A DNA stretch of 64,000 bases from Hyalella azteca (lineage: Eukaryota; Arthropoda; Malacostraca; Amphipoda; Hyalellidae). The notes under the pieces are model-generated. The model searched no databases. It saw only the letters and a list, made by a program, of their open reading frames with translations, and had not been told where the DNA came from. This document shows positions 46,614 to 59,829 of the stretch, one piece after another. Made by a program: the position numbers and the translations under genes. The stretch covers positions 310,001 through 374,000 of the forward strand of contig NW_025931631.1 in the NCBI RefSeq assembly GCF_000764305.2, written 5' to 3'. Positions within the stretch are counted from its first letter, which is position 1. Each line of letters starts with the position of its first letter.

Positions 46614-47724
46614 CACTTTGACTGCGATTTGCAAAATAACCTGTATTCCAGTTATGTGACTCATTCAAACTTGAATAACTTTAGTTACAGACAAGGCAGC
46701 AAGATAAGGGCTAGTGCGCTGCTCTTGTCTGAGCGAGTTCTACAAACTTCTGACATAAAAACTGTGAGCCTCTATTGGTGCATGTAGCCTGGGATGGAAA
46801 CTTTCATCTCTCTAGGCAACGTGCGCCATATGAGGTACACGGCATTTATTATTCAACTACAATAAAAAATTTGCATCACCCGGGTACTAACGCTTGAAAA
46901 AAAATATTTTCTGAGCAAATGAAATTGGATTGTCACTGCAATAATCAAACTACAAATCATTCTGGGGTAAAATGCTGCTAAATGGGAAATTTATAATTCA
47001 TTTAGACGATGTCTTACAAAACTGCTCTAAGCAAAGCATGAAGTGGTACTGACAACTGTTCAAGTTATTGGCAAAAACTGTAGCAAATGTCTGGGTGCTT
47101 GGTGATCAGTTCTATAGTCAGTAATAATCTATGTGAATTGCTGAAGTCGTTGAAGATTACTGAATGCGACAGGCCACATCAGGCCTACATTTCAGCGCCG
47201 ACATCATTATGTCATCATTATGAATGTATTTTCACTAGTAATAGGTCAGACACATGAAGAAATGTTTCTATAACCAAATCACAATGATTTATATTTTGGC
47301 ATTCCAGTTCTAAAGTATTTGAAGCTGAGGAGTTCTGTGTGAGCTTAGGTAACTTTCCAATGACTAATACCTATTTTTCTACTACTATAATCCATGCTGA
47401 TACCGAAAAAATGATTTTCAACACATTGGAACAGGATAACCCCCTTTATTTAATACTTTTATTTTTTTTTTGTACCCACTCATTATTTCAGGCTAGATTT
47501 GTAACTACTAAGATTCTTATGATTTGATTGCACGACGTTCATATAGGTTTTTGAAAACATTGTCAATTATCTATCATATTTTTCACAAATTTATAATCTT
47601 GCTGATATTTTAAAGAGCTTTTTTTTAAAAACTAAATTTTTTAAGCGTGCACCATATATGGCGCATGTTGCAGTTTGGGACATGCACGTGTGTACCATAT
47701 ATGGCGCATGTCGCAGTCAAAGTG
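46614..47724. mobile_element. piggyBac-like non-autonomous element, 1.1 kb
   Basis: The ends CACTTTGACTGCGA are exactly inverted and each is flanked by TTAA (46610-46613 and 47725-47728), the hallmark target of piggyBac. Near the right end ACCATATATGGCGCATG is duplicated (about 47650 and 47692). No transposase was seen. A SINE/LINE-like tail (GCGACAGGCCACATCAGGCC) sits inside at about 47167. Confidence 0.8.
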
Positions 47725-47884
47725 TTAAATATATAAAAAGAATCAGAAAAATTGAAAAAATCATGATTTTTTATAGAAAAAATTAAACGATTAAATCACA
47801 TATTTTACTCATTCAATCACTGCCAACCCTGATGAGCTATGCACTGAAGTCTCAGCATCTGACCTTTCCTCATGAAAGAAGATA

Positions 47885-49000
47885 GGCTTGGAAATTGTGC
47901 AAATAACTGTCAAGGCTTGCATGGGAAACCGACAAAAATTAAGCTTTATATAGGGAAAAGCCTGATGTTATATGTTTCTGTAAGACTTGGTAAGAGTGCA
48001 CATTGGTTGTTTTTTTCTCGGTTATAAGAGTGCGCATTGGTTGGCCCTCTTATGTTGGTTATTATGCAGTGTGGTCACACTGAGAAAATGCCTTAAGGGG
48101 TGGCATGGCAATTTTAGTTCGGAGAGATCTTCAACAGCAACAGTTTGATATTCCGGTATTTCCAGGAGGTTCCAATCTTGAATTTCAGTCTTTAAAGATC
48201 AACACAGCACTAGGATGGATTGCTATTGGTAACCTTTATAAGACAGGTAATAATATAGCTTATGAAGTCAATTTGTATCTATCCCAAATTGGTGATAAAC
48301 AAGGCTGTTGGAGATTTCAATGCTCATTCTCCTCTGTGGTATGCTAGAAGCAGGTCTAATGTTACTGGAAGAAAAGGAAAAAAGGAAAAGAATCGGCGAC
48401 AGGCCACATCAGGGCTACACTTCAGTGCCGAGATCAATATGTTATGTATGTTATGTTATAGAAGCAGCTATATAGGTCTCTCTCACATGTCTCTTAAATT
48501 ATGGTATCTTTCCCCACATACGTACATAAGACAATCAATGCAGTACTCCATCTTGTTTGGATCTGGCCATTCTGACTTCAAATCTGTCTACCCAAGCCAT
48601 CTTGACATAAGGACCAGATCAGGGAATCATTTAGTCATTTGCTGCAAAATTGGCATTAAAATAGTTAAGTCTCCAGAAAAAACACCTGTTGGGTGGAAAC
48701 TTTGCCAAGCTAACTAGCCAGGTTATTTGCAACTCCTTGATGAGAAACTGGTTCTGTCTGGGTATGATCTTGCAGATGCTAAGAATGCCCATAATTATTT
48801 CTTAAATTCCATGTTGAACGATGCCTTTTTTCAGTGCCCTGATGCTCTGAACAAATACACTGTTGCTCCTCTACTCTTTAGTGGGATGTAGAATGCTCTA
48901 GGGCTTTAGCTCTAATATGCAAAGCAACAGGCAAGTTGTGGCACTTGCCTACTCCAGTAATAGGTCAGTTTGACTCACAAATGGGGCAAGTGAGTAAAAA
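47885..49000 (+). mobile_element. LINE endonuclease region, frameshifted and interrupted
   Basis: Plus-strand frames show an APE-type endonuclease of a Jockey-superfamily LINE: NCQGL...IKLYIGK, VAILVRRDL after a frame change, IAIGNLYKTG, then GDFNAHSPLWYARSRSNVTG (catalytic DFN) at about 48310-48372. A SINE-like tail follows at 48390-48440, after which HTYIRQSMQYSILFGSGHSD and W-D-V-E-C-S-R-A continue the protein to about 48950. Nonfunctional. The RT domain is absent. A diverged dispersed-repeat copy is near 48965-49030. Confidence 0.75.
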
Positions 49001-49235
49001 ACGTGCATGGCTGTTTGGATGCAGTTGACTCATCTTAGTGGGTCATCCAGACCCACCCATTTCTCTCTGTGAATCCTTGTTTTTCTTTTCAGTCAGATTA
49101 CAAACTTGTCTGCAAACTGTGCAATGAATAGACAATAAATAGTTGATCCAGTAAAAGGCTTCATTTATTAGTTGCAAAACATATTTGTCATCCTCTGCCC
49201 TAAAGTTTATATTAATTGTTTATGATAATATCAAT

Positions 49236-52200
49236 ATGGCAGACCCACAAAAGTTCACTACTGCTGCTGCTCTGGGTCTGGAATTGGAGCTGGAATCTGA
49301 TCTACAATCTCTTTCAACTAAAGTTGGGGTTCTCATGAGCACCAATGTTGAAATTGCTCAGGTAGGTTATATATCTATGTTACTATTTTTGTGTTGTGTG
49401 TTCTATGCAGCATGTTGGTTAAATTACTTGTTACTATAACAACCTATATCTTACATAGATTTTATTCCTGCTTGGAATAGGGATGTGTTTTTTGGCAGAA
49501 GGATTTGAAACAGCTGGTAACATAATTTATCTAGTAAATTGTTGAATTGTGTTTAACTATTTATTAATAAGGTTTACTATGCTGCTAATCTTATAACTGA
49601 ATGTTGATAAAATAAGTATCAACTTGTCTATTTTATTCCATGCTGTGACATTTAGGCATAAACCAGTGCTTGCTTCCATACTACCAATTTTAGAACATGA
49701 AATGACATCGCTACTTCCAGGGCATTCTGGGTGTGTTGTCTGCAAGAGAAGTGACCCGCCTCCAACAAGTGTGCCGCTTATGGCGTTCTGTTGGCATCAA
49801 CGAACTTCGGCGGCGAAAAAACTTGCATTTCATATCCATACCTTCTCCACCTTGCAAGGTGATTAATTTGTAAATTTTCCTGCAGATAAACTTTTCCTGA
49901 AACATTGCATGAAATCATATTTAACATAAAACCATAATTAATCGAGTTCAATTGTATGAACTCAATTCATTTTGTATTTTGAAATTAACACTGAATTACT
50001 ACAAGATATTTTCCATGTAGTGCCCGACTCTGAAAACAACTTAGTCAATTTGAGTTACAAAAAACCCACCCATTAAAAATTGTTACACATATTACTAGGT
50101 ACCATAACTTGCTTATTTTATATAGATATGCTACTAGGTACCTTAACTTGCTCTACAGTCATTCTGAACCTATTACAATGACATTAAATGAAAAAGTCAC
50201 CACCACATATCTCTGTGTCAAAATCTATTTGGAGAGTTTACTGATTTTGTCTAAATTCTCGGGTGCTGTTCTTGCAATTTTTTCATCATTGCTTGAGAAA
50301 TAAACTAAACAATTTTTTTGTAGCAAATTTGTATTTGCCCTAGCTGAACTTTATGTTTAAAATTAATTTAAACTTTGGTATGGTATTAATTTAACATGTT
50401 AATGAATGAAAAACAACTCATTGTTGTGATCGCTGGCAAGTGAATTTCATCCCTGTCAGGGCGCTTGCTAGAGATGACTTAATTCAACATATGTTATTTT
50501 TAAGTTTGCATAATTTGTGCTACATAGTTGCAAACAACTGGTAATACAAACCTGCAAATTTTTGAGCATTGATAATAGTAGAAGCCTCAAGATTTGATAC
50601 AAATTTCAAGATGCTAAGTCTATTTCTAAAAGAGTTATGAGGAAAACTGAAAATTATTTTTTTAGAATCTCACACTGTATCCATTAATTGATACAAACTA
50701 CTTGAGCTTTGGAATTCACCAAACTTGTGAGTTATACCGTACATTCATGAAATTCTAGTTATGGGAAAAGAAATGTTTGTATTGAAGCGTACAGTATTTT
50801 TCATCAATATGCTTCCTTGATCTATCTCTCTTTGTCCAACCTGTCAAAGGAAGTATTTATGTATTATATACATTACTTGCAGCCTGGGACAGATTGCATC
50901 AAAATGGAGAATCGGCTTAGGTCAAGGGCGATCATGAGTCAATGGCGATCAGTACCCAGCTTCTGTCTGGTGCTGAATTGCGTGTGCAAACTTGATGCTG
51001 GTAAATACAAATTTTTATTAATGTTTTTGTCATGATACTGATGCTTTGTGGGAACTTGAATTATTAGGGATCATTTATGCTACAGAAAGATTCTGTTGCT
51101 TTGACAAATGACAAGATGAGTATTTGCCAAGACATTCCATATTGCAGGTATTTTGTGAATGTATTTTATGTGTACTTTGATTGGCTGAGTGGAGTTTTAG
51201 TATATATTTTTTATTTTTTTAGCAAGGAAAGGCTGAAAATCTGTTAATGGTAACTTTTTGCAATTGTCTTTGCCAAAATTAATTGACTTCTCATGCAATT
51301 TTTTATACAATTGATTTTGATACATTCCAAGTTTGTGATGCCTTATAAATTTTATTTATATATTTTGTTAAAATGAACATATTTGATTGAAAATTGCTTG
51401 ATAGGTTTTATTGTGATGACTTCATATTAACCATAAACTTTCCTACAGAAAAAATGCTGGCACATTGTAAACTTCTGCCGCCAATATGCCCTATTATAGA
51501 ACTGCCATGTCTACGGGGCATCATTTCTACAGATGTAGTGGACCAAAGTGTAGAACAAAACCTGTCACTTTGTGGATCTCTCGAGTGCCCAAACTTAATA
51601 CTTCCATCAGACACTGAGCTACTCCATGAAACGGCTAACACTGATGCTTGTAATATTAATAGCAGTCTAGTTGCCAACCGTGAAGCTGAAACTCCGCATG
51701 AAATGAAGCGTCCTCTTGCAAAAGTTCGAAGATTTGCAGCAAGAATTAATCAATGCTTGAACCAAGCATCTGCTGCCTTGACAGACTCCTTTGCGCCACT
51801 GTCTTCAAAATGGTTCGATTTGGATACAAGTTTGTTGCCATCCTTACAGCAAGCTCAGCACAAGAAGGCAGGATCAAGTTGTACTCTCTGCAGAAACATG
51901 AAAACTCTGAAAGCCCAATTAGCCATAATTGGTTTCCAAAACGCGCCTGGTGTCACTTTTCGTCCTGTGAAAATCCCCAAAAGGGTAAGTGACATTGACA
52001 CTGTCAAGTCAGTTAAGATCTTTTGCCAGTTTAATCATCATGCCAGAAAGCCCTGCAGAGACTACTTGATTATTTTGAATAACAATTATTTTTATTTGTT
52101 TCATTTTCAAGAACTTGTATCATCATGGTCTGGTTTACTCAGTATTAATGGGAAATGCTTGAACATAAAATCAGTTGACATGGATATTTATATGGTAGTT

Positions 52201-55200
52201 CAAGAATATTGCATGTTTTTCCTTGATACAGGACTTTCACTTAACGCGGCCCGGACGCCTGCTATTTGAAGATCTCAGAGCCTTGCTGTTCTTCAACACA
52301 ACCTCTTCTTTGCCTGAAGGGCATTTCGTGTGGGAGCTAATCCGGTGAGCATGACTCAGTGCTCCTCACTTCTAGCAAATTGAATATCCAATCAATGCGC
52401 ACGACTCGTGCACTGTGCCCACAGCTATTAATGGACTCCACATTGCTCAATGTTTCATGCACTCTACGCACAGTTATTTCACTGAGCAGAAATAACGGCA
52501 ACGTGGCTGTAGTGGGAGGCGATGATGTATATCCTTACTCAAGATCGGGGCTGACGAGAGGCAGTACTGACAGTAAGTTATTAATCCAAATTTTGCTTTT
52601 TATGGATTTTATTTTCATGGACTGCTGTTTTTTAACTGAATGTCTGTGTTAAAAATTGAAAGGATGTCAATAATCGTGTATTTAAAGGCTGCAAGGTTGC
52701 ACTGCGTACCTGCAGATGCGTGTGTGTCGTAGCTAGATAGTCTGTCCTCGTGCTTGCGAGAGCCATGCAGAAGTTCAATAAACTTTATAGGAAGTACAAA
52801 TCAAAACGAACTAGAACGACACTGGTGGCGTGCTCCTGGTTGAATTAGGTGCTACCTGCCCTCTAATTTAAATCTAAAAACATAGAAATTATGGTTCTGA
52901 AGATTCAGCTGAAATATCTGTCTTTTACCCCTTATAAGCGAAGTTGCTTGATTCTGTCGGCCACGATTCTTTAAAACTATGCTTTGATAGTACGATCTAA
53001 AGAAAGAATAGTACGATCTTTCTGAATTTAAATTACAACCGTAATTCGTACTTCCAACTTAAACCTCTGTTTCTAATTTACGTGTCGATCTAATGTAATA
53101 AATGTGCCAGTTTTTATTGTGCGACGGAATATTTAGAAATTAAAAATCGTATTGTTTTATTATTATAAAATTCAGCTCAAAGCCTACTATTCAGCTCAAA
53201 GCCTACTAGGGTTGGCGCTCAAATTTGTCGTATCATTATTTGATACGTATTTGCATAAATTGTCGTATCTTTACAGGACACGATAATGTATAGTGTTATT
53301 TTATCATAACATATTAACGTGTCCTAGCATAATGTATCATGGTAGCGTATCATATTATATCAGGATGTCGTACAGTATTGCATGATATTTTTCTACGGCA
53401 GTTTTGTATCTACTTTATCCTTCTAAGATACTCCTTTTGGCCCAGTGGTTATGGGCAGGGTGGCCCAGTGGTTATGGGCAGGGTGGCCCAGTGGTTAAAG
53501 TTCAGAGTACCACGATTGAAGTAGAGAGGCGCGGGTTCGATCCCAGCTCTGTGTGCCAGTTTCTGGTCAGAATCGGCAAAGAGGCCGGGCAGTTAAGCAA
53601 AGCAAAATTGAAGCGGCGAGTTGCGCGTTCGAGACCGCAGCAAGCTGTGGATATTAGGCGATGTTAAGAATCGGCGACAGGCCTACGGCCTAATAAACGG
53701 TGAAACCGCTATTCTGTTCTATTCTAATCTCTCGTTCTCTTGATATCTTATGACTATTTCGCCAGAAAAATTCGCCACTCTATATATAGAGTGGCGAAAA
53801 TATATCTCTATAAATATAGAGATATATTTTAATCTACCCAGATGCAGGGGTACATATTTCTTCTTTTTTTTATTTCGTGTGCACAATTGTCATCTTTAAT
53901 TAATTATATTTGCTCATTCAGAAAGCATCGGCATGGCGGTATGTGGTGATAACGTGACCGCCGCAAGCGTGATCATCACCACGGACGAAAAGAAGTTAGA
54001 GAACACGACTCGTGATGCCATGTCTAAGGTAACGAATATTGTTCATGCATTAGACGATCTGTCCTTCCAATCATCTGAATAGAATAGAAGTGTCGGCACT
54101 GAAGAAATAGGCCCATGGCCTGTTTCTGACGTTAAACTACCATAAAAAATACGTTAAAATACCATCTGACGTTAAAATACCCTTGAATATATTTTTAAAC
54201 GGATTGAACTAGTAACTAACATGGTTTTAACTTCAATTGTCTGGAATGGAGTAGCCGTACAGACTCGCGTCTCTTGTCCGGCCTGCTAGGGTGGAGGCTC
54301 ACTAATCGTCCCTTGATATTTGCAAGCAGGGATTATATAATCACCGTGGCATCATGGCAGCGTGAATGTTCAAATTTAAAAACTAACATTTGTATAGAAA
54401 TCCGTCATGTCACGTATTTCACTTTAGATATTCGTCTCAAGTCCACTAACTTAATAATCTGTTCCACCCGCCAACCTATGATTTCTATTTCAACTCTATC
54501 TAAAACGTTAATACTCTTCTAGTACTCAACAATAATTAATTTGCGACACTCAAATAATTATTTATCAACACAATATAAGTTACTTGAAAACTTCTGCCTT
54601 TGAGATGATTCTGATGCACTCAACAATTATCGGATGAAAAGTTCCAATCGTTTTGTATGATGTAGACCCAACGCAGGTGTTGCTTTGCGTAGAACAAATT
54701 CTTAACAGGTTAGGCTCATCATCAGGATTCCTTACTCCAACTGACATTGTCAATGTCAGATTACATGGAAATTAAAAGCTTATGCGCACTAAGGGGGTTA
54801 TTATATCCATGTCGAAAAATATTTATGAAGAGATAATCCAGTTTAGCTTATGTCATTTCTTATCGAAACCAGGCATGTGAACACGGAATTTAGATTTGAA
54901 GGGACAAGTGAGGTCAGTCGCTCGGTGTCGATGTGCTGGATGACTGTCAGGAAAATGTGATATTTTGCTGTTGTCTGTTCTTTATTAGAGTGTCTTTTGC
55001 AGTTTCTGATGTTCTATGATCCATGCAAAGCCAGCATCGCCTTCGTCTTCACACCCGCTGGACGAAATCTAGATGAAAAACGCTATGAGGATGAGGTCAG
55101 GAAATGTGTTCTTGATGTTGTTAATATTCATACGAGTACCGTCAAACGGGGTAATAGGGGACGGTTTTGAGCGTTTTTCATTAATAACTTCTTACCATGA

Positions 55201-57716
55201 AACATTTCATGACTTAACTATTCAATATTCAGCGAACGCTTCTCTTGAGTTTTATGGTTCATTCATGTTGTGGTTCCGATTCGTCGTTTTGTGGTTCATG
55301 CGTGTTTTAATTGTGAGCTTGTTTGGGTGTGCAGACGCAACACCCTTTCGATGTTGCGTTTGCGGCAAAATACTTTTACTCGTGCACTCTATATCTCATT
55401 GAGTATCACAGCTGCAGGTCCAATTTGTTATTGATTGATCTCCGTAAGACGACCAAACTGGCTATTGCAAGCATAATTTACTGTTGATCGCTCTCCGTAG
55501 CATGACCAATATGCCTGATGCAGGAATAGCTTTCTACTGATTGCTCATCTGTAGGATGACCAAAATGGGCTTGGTTTTCAGATAAAGATGTTCAAGACGA
55601 TATACCCCACAACGCCTGTGTTCGGAGCCATAACAAGCGACTCGATTTGGTGCTTCGAGTTTCTGCCTCATCCTCCTGGTGAGAATTTATCTTCCCCTGT
55701 CTCATTCATGCTTGAATTTTCAGCTTCACTTGTAGCAAATTCCTGACTTTTCTCTTTAAATTCTCGGAAACTGAGTTTCCATGTATGTTTTAAGAAAAGG
55801 AAGCGAGAAGGTGGAGCAGGTGATATTTTATAAAGTTTTATGTACGGCATCCAAATCCTACATATTTGGAAGCATAGCTTAGCATCTTCGGCGTTGGAGA
55901 AATAGGCCTGTTTAGGTCTGTAGCCGATTTCTGTACCTATCGTGACTTGTTCACAGAGCTAAAAAGTGGCCTTTTGACAAGATTTTTCAACTGACGTTAG
56001 TTTACATCATCACTGGATTTTTACTAGTTCGGTAGGGTGCTAGGCATTTCAAGGCTGAACATATAATTTTGCATAGCTTTGTCTAGTTTATTCTTGAACA
56101 CGTTCATACTCGGAGCGTCAATAATCTCATCAGGGAGGCTGTTCCACATGACCATGACTCTAAGCAAGAAGGAATGTCGCGTGAATGAATTGCACCTCAG
56201 TTGTTTCAGCGTATAACCGTGGCCCCTGGTGTTGGTTCTTGTTTCAAATTCCACTAATTCTTTGGGACCTTGTACAAACCGTGGGTATACTTGTATACTT
56301 CAATGACGTCACTACACAGACGTCGATAACAGAGGCTTGGAAGCTTTATAATCTTTAATCTTTCTTCATAAGACTTGCTCTTTAAGCCTGGAATTATCTT
56401 GTTGCACGGCTTTGAACACAATACTAAATTTTGTCAATTTCAAGCATCGGTGACCAAACGTTTCCAAGTTCTAGGTGCGGGCGCACGAAAGCGACAAATA
56501 TAGGGTTCATAGCTTCTGCATCTAGAAACTCGTTAGAGCGTCTGATCAGTATTTATTTATAATTTGCGTTTCAATATGGTTAGAAGTTTCAATGTGAATT
56601 TCGGCCCCTTTTCGACATGAATTCCCAAATCTTTTACACGGTAGACTTTTCAATCATTCCTCTCTCCTTGCAACCATTTTTTTCATACTGTGATCTTGTC
56701 GTTCATTGTTCCTGCCGAGGTGAAGTACTCAACACTTGTCAACATTAAAAAGCAGCTGCCACGTATCGGCTCAGACTACTAACCTTTACTTTACTCGCGG
56801 AGCACTGTCATAGGCCTTGACCAAATCGGGGTACACTGCATCCACGGGCTTCCTGTCGTCCAGCAAGCGAGTCCAATTATTTAAGGTAGACAGGAGATTA
56901 GTGGTGTAGAATCTGCAAGCAATAAAGACATGTTTACAATCTGATAGGAGATGGTTAATAGTCGAGTGATCAATAATGCAATCACTCAACGGATTCCATT
57001 ATCGTACTAACAACGCTTGTAAGACTAACTGGGCGATAGTTACCGGGGCTACTCATGTTACCTTCTTTGAACAATTGTTTCACTCGAGCTTCTTTCCAAT
57101 CGGCTGGCGAAGTCTCTTCGTTCATTTTTCTCTGAAAAAATATTATTAAAGGGCCGGCCAGGACGGTTGCTAATTCTGTGAGTAATCTGGAGTGGAAGCC
57201 GTCAGCTCCATATGACTTGTTGGGATTCATAGCGACCAGGCGCTTAGTAACGTCTTCTTCGTGTTCTTCAAAACCTGTTAACTTAGAGCCGACTGGGCGC
57301 TCCTCAATAGCTGGAAGGCCGCATCTGTGAACATGCCTCTGAAGAACCGATTAAAAACGTTAGTCTTGCCCTCATCAGAGGATATCTTTCGCTGATCTAC
57401 TTTCAAATCTGAAACAGCTACCTCAACCGTTACTGAAATTCTTTAATTATCTCGTGTATTCCTTGTTTCCTTGTGACGCGGTGTATAAAAACTAGAATGA
57501 TTAACCTGATATTGATATGACAGTGTCTTGATAGATTCGGCGACAATTGGCAATTTGAAGTTAAATCTCTAAACCTAATGCGTATTTTATGTTGCAGGTA
57601 GCGTCGAATGGCAACGACAACATGAGGAGAACAAGTGCGGTGTGCACTGGTTCAGAGATGTGTCATACTACACGGGCGAGCCCAGTCCGAGCGCAATTTT
57701 ATTTCTGCAATTTTAG
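49236..57716 (+). CDS. FBXO22: F-box only protein 22-like (F-box plus FIST domain)
   Basis: Probable substrate adaptor of an SCF (Skp1-Cullin-F-box) ubiquitin ligase. Ten exons: 49236-49361, 49721-49858, 50883-51000, 51449-51984, 52232-52344, 52490-52572, 53922-54028, 55003-55095, 55582-55678, 57598-57716; 1530 nt, 509 aa. All introns are GT-AG and phases join. The F-box (residues about 33-75) reads IAQGILGVLSAREVTRLQQV followed by CRLWRS. FIST-type segments are CPIIELPCLRGIISTD (exon 4), GNVAVVGGDDV (exon 6), SIGMAVCGDNVTAASVIIT (exon 7), IAFVFTPAGR (exon 8) and YPTTPVFGAITSD (exon 9), in the order of FBXO22. It exceeds human FBXO22 (403 aa), mainly through a long exon 4 insert (about residues 150-270). 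The start is the first ATG of an open frame that extends 5'; an upstream exon is possible. Confidence 0.85.
53439..53745 (+). mobile_element. Dimeric tRNA-derived SINE with triplicated head
   Basis: Same family as 37805-38042. The head TGGCCCAGTGGTTATGGGCA is tandemly repeated with a 23-bp period almost three times before AAAGTTCAGAGTACC, GGGTTCGATCCCAGC, the second unit (GGCCGGGCAGTTAAGC, GCGTTCGAGACCG) and tail GAATCGGCGACAGGCCTACG. It lies in intron 6 of the F-box gene. Confidence 0.85.
55139..55240. mobile_element. End fragment of the 7332-8343 TIR family
   Basis: CCGTCAAACGGGGTAATAGG, GGACGGTTTTGA, TTAATAACTTCTTACCATGA and AACATTTCATGA match the right end of the 7332-8343 element read inward; TA precedes it. 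No partner terminus was seen. Confidence 0.65.
55425..55575. repeat. About 64-bp tandem repeat in F-box gene intron 8
   Basis: Three units share TTGATC(G)CTC(T/C)CCGTAG and ATGACCAA(A/T)ATG, ending just before exon 55582-55678. Confidence 0.65.
55880..57560 (-). mobile_element. CR1/L2-like LINE, RT and C-terminal parts
   Basis: Minus-strand frames, 5' to 3': NPNKSYGADGFHSRLLTELA, NYRPVSLTSVVSTIMESV (57230-56985), TTNLLSTLNNWTRLLDDRKP and AVYPDLVKAYDS (about 56880-56800), WQLLFNVDKC and VLHLG (about 56760), then TNTRGHGYTLKQL, WNSLPDEIIDAPS and FKNKLDKAM (56254-56024). Stops and a deletion of the catalytic palm show it is dead. It is the same family as 27575-28350 and lies in intron 9 of the F-box gene, antisense. 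Confidence 0.8.
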
Positions 57717-57719
57717 GTA

Positions 57720-58340
57720 CTGCAATATTGGTAGACATTAAGGTGTAGCTCCGAGTTAGCGCGTCCTTAACCTTTCCAGCCTTCAAATTAAGGAAAAAGG
57801 TTTAAAAATTAATTCAATTATTCACATTCATATGTTCGCTTCAAATAATCCGCAAGTTAAAAAAATCATTGATTTTTTCGAATTCAATCTTAATGAAAAA
57901 ATTTCATAGTAAATTTGCAGCTATATTAAATGGAAGTAAAACTCAAAGATATTCATGCGAATAATAATAAGAACTCCAAAAGAGATGCTGAGAAAAAATA
58001 GGGCAGTATGATTCGACAAAAAAACAAAACTGCATATTTTATTTGTTTCTGAAATTGTTTTCCCGTGCGAATACTAAGCTAACAAGAAATCTTATGGTGT
58101 TCAGAGGGCAATTTTGAATGCCATTAATCTTCCACTATAACTTCTGACTAAGAAGTTATATCTTGTTCCGTGAAGAAGTTTTTGTGGCCATCCAGTATAA
58201 ATCTGAATGTCGTGAATTCTTATCTTATATTCACCGCATATTCTGAATGATAACGACCAAAAATATGCAAATTTCAAACGTTTACGAATGAAAACGCTCA
58301 ATAAACCAATTATTTCAGTTCCCTATAGTTATAAACTTAC
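57720..58340. other. Downstream of the F-box gene; no gene recognised
   Basis: AT-rich. It should contain the F-box gene 3' UTR on the plus strand. I found no continuation of the receptor exon on the minus strand here. Confidence 0.35.
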
Positions 58341-58973
58341 CTCTAGGAGGAATCGTTCGAAATTCACAGCTTCATGCAGCAAATTTCTGCAAATTTCTAC
58401 TGCCTCCTTTCTTGTAGATTTCTCTGACGTTCTTCTCAGGAGGCAACAGCATTTTTTGTCGGTGATTCCAAAAATGCTGCGACACGATGCACGGAAAAAT
58501 ACCAACGAGGCACCGCATCCGACAATCGAAATATCCTGTAGAAGTTTGATGCTACTGGCTTCATTTGAGTCTGTAAATACCATAACCATGTATTGAACCC
58601 ATGAAGCAGAAAATGCAGCAATGAAAACATATGAGTATCTGTCAACAGCGGGAAACTTTGCATTTGTTCCACCTTCCTGTCGGAGACCATATTTGCTCAA
58701 GAAATTCATTGTTACAGCCAAGCCGCCTGAGCTTATGAACAGGAAACTGACGCTTAAAAAGGTGCAAACGTCTGCGAATTTCAGGATTTGACCTCCCACC
58801 GTGGAATCAAGTTCGTTTTGAGGCTCACACCACAAACCGAAACAAGTCGCAGCGTGAACGAAAATTCCGTACAACGTCCACGGGATGCTTGGCTTCACTT
58901 GCTTTTTATAACAGTCGAAGCGAAGCAAGCCTAAAACTTTCATCAAATATTCTATTGCCTTGAGCGAGCGCAT
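58341..58973 (-). CDS. Gustatory-receptor-like gene, first large exon (partial)
   Basis: A 211-codon exon from ATG 58973 to a donor GTAAG just below 58341. The frame stays open upstream to a stop near 59085 without another ATG, so this start, MRSLKAIEYLMKVLGLLRFD, is preferred. Four hydrophobic stretches are visible: around IPWTLYGIFVHAATCFGLW, VCTFLSVSFLFISSGGLAV, YVFIAAFSASWVQYMVMVF and VGCGASLVFF. This length, N-terminal MKVLGLLRFD and spacing fit the first half of arthropod gustatory receptors (seven-pass, ligand-gated channels). No 3' exons were found, so it may be a pseudogene or a gene with distant exons. It could be another multi-pass protein. Confidence 0.5.
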
Positions 58974-59204
58974 TTTCTTCAGTTGTTCTCTTGGGGGCGC
59001 CACAGTGACACTGGATAAATGAGGTCTTTTATTGTTGACGCGCACACAGCGAAAGAGCCTCGGTTCACCTGTTGATTATTTGCATTAGTGATTGAAGTTC
59101 GCATTGTTTGATCCATGAAGATGGGATAATAAAATCGAATTTCTCAAATACAGGCTAGCCAAAGCCAACAAATATAAATTTAATTGCATCAAAGCACTGA
59201 TGAC

Positions 59205-59315
59205 ATGTCATATTTCATCGCGTTCGTTGAGATGACCTGCAAAAATGTATTGCCGTTCGTTGAGATGACCTGCAATAATGTACTGCCGTTCGTTGAGATG
59301 ACCTGCAATAATGTG
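59205..59315. repeat. 33-bp tandem repeat
   Basis: CGTTCGTTGAGATGACCTGC followed by AATAATGTACTGC occurs three times. Confidence 0.9.
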
Positions 59316-59829
59316 TACCAATAATGCAAATAATTAGAAGCTGATGAGCAATCAGAGATCAAACGCTCAGGCTCCACCGCAAGCGAGGACCCGTAACTGT
59401 TTTAACGGTGAAATTACGCCGTAAATTGCAAAGCCAAACAGACTACCACTTTGAGGAAATTGGCAAATAGTATTTTGATGGCAAGATTGTGCATTATTAT
59501 GGATGATAATTATTGGTTGGAGTTATTTTAACATATAAGATCGCCAATTAATAACATTATGAAAAATTTCAAAGTTATTGCAAGGAAATGCAGAATATTT
59601 TGGAAGTGATCTAAACGAAAATTTCTGTGCAGTCTCGTTTACACGACATTTAGGATTGTAATTGTATAGTTGTAAAAGTGGCGATTTGAAATTTCACACT
59701 TTGTTGATTTTGTTATAACAACTTTACAGTCGCAAAACTCAAAATAATGAACTGGTCCTAATGTGAAAATGTTCACACTTTTTACACGAACAAAGTTAGT
59801 ATTATAATATAATATATATAATAGTTACA

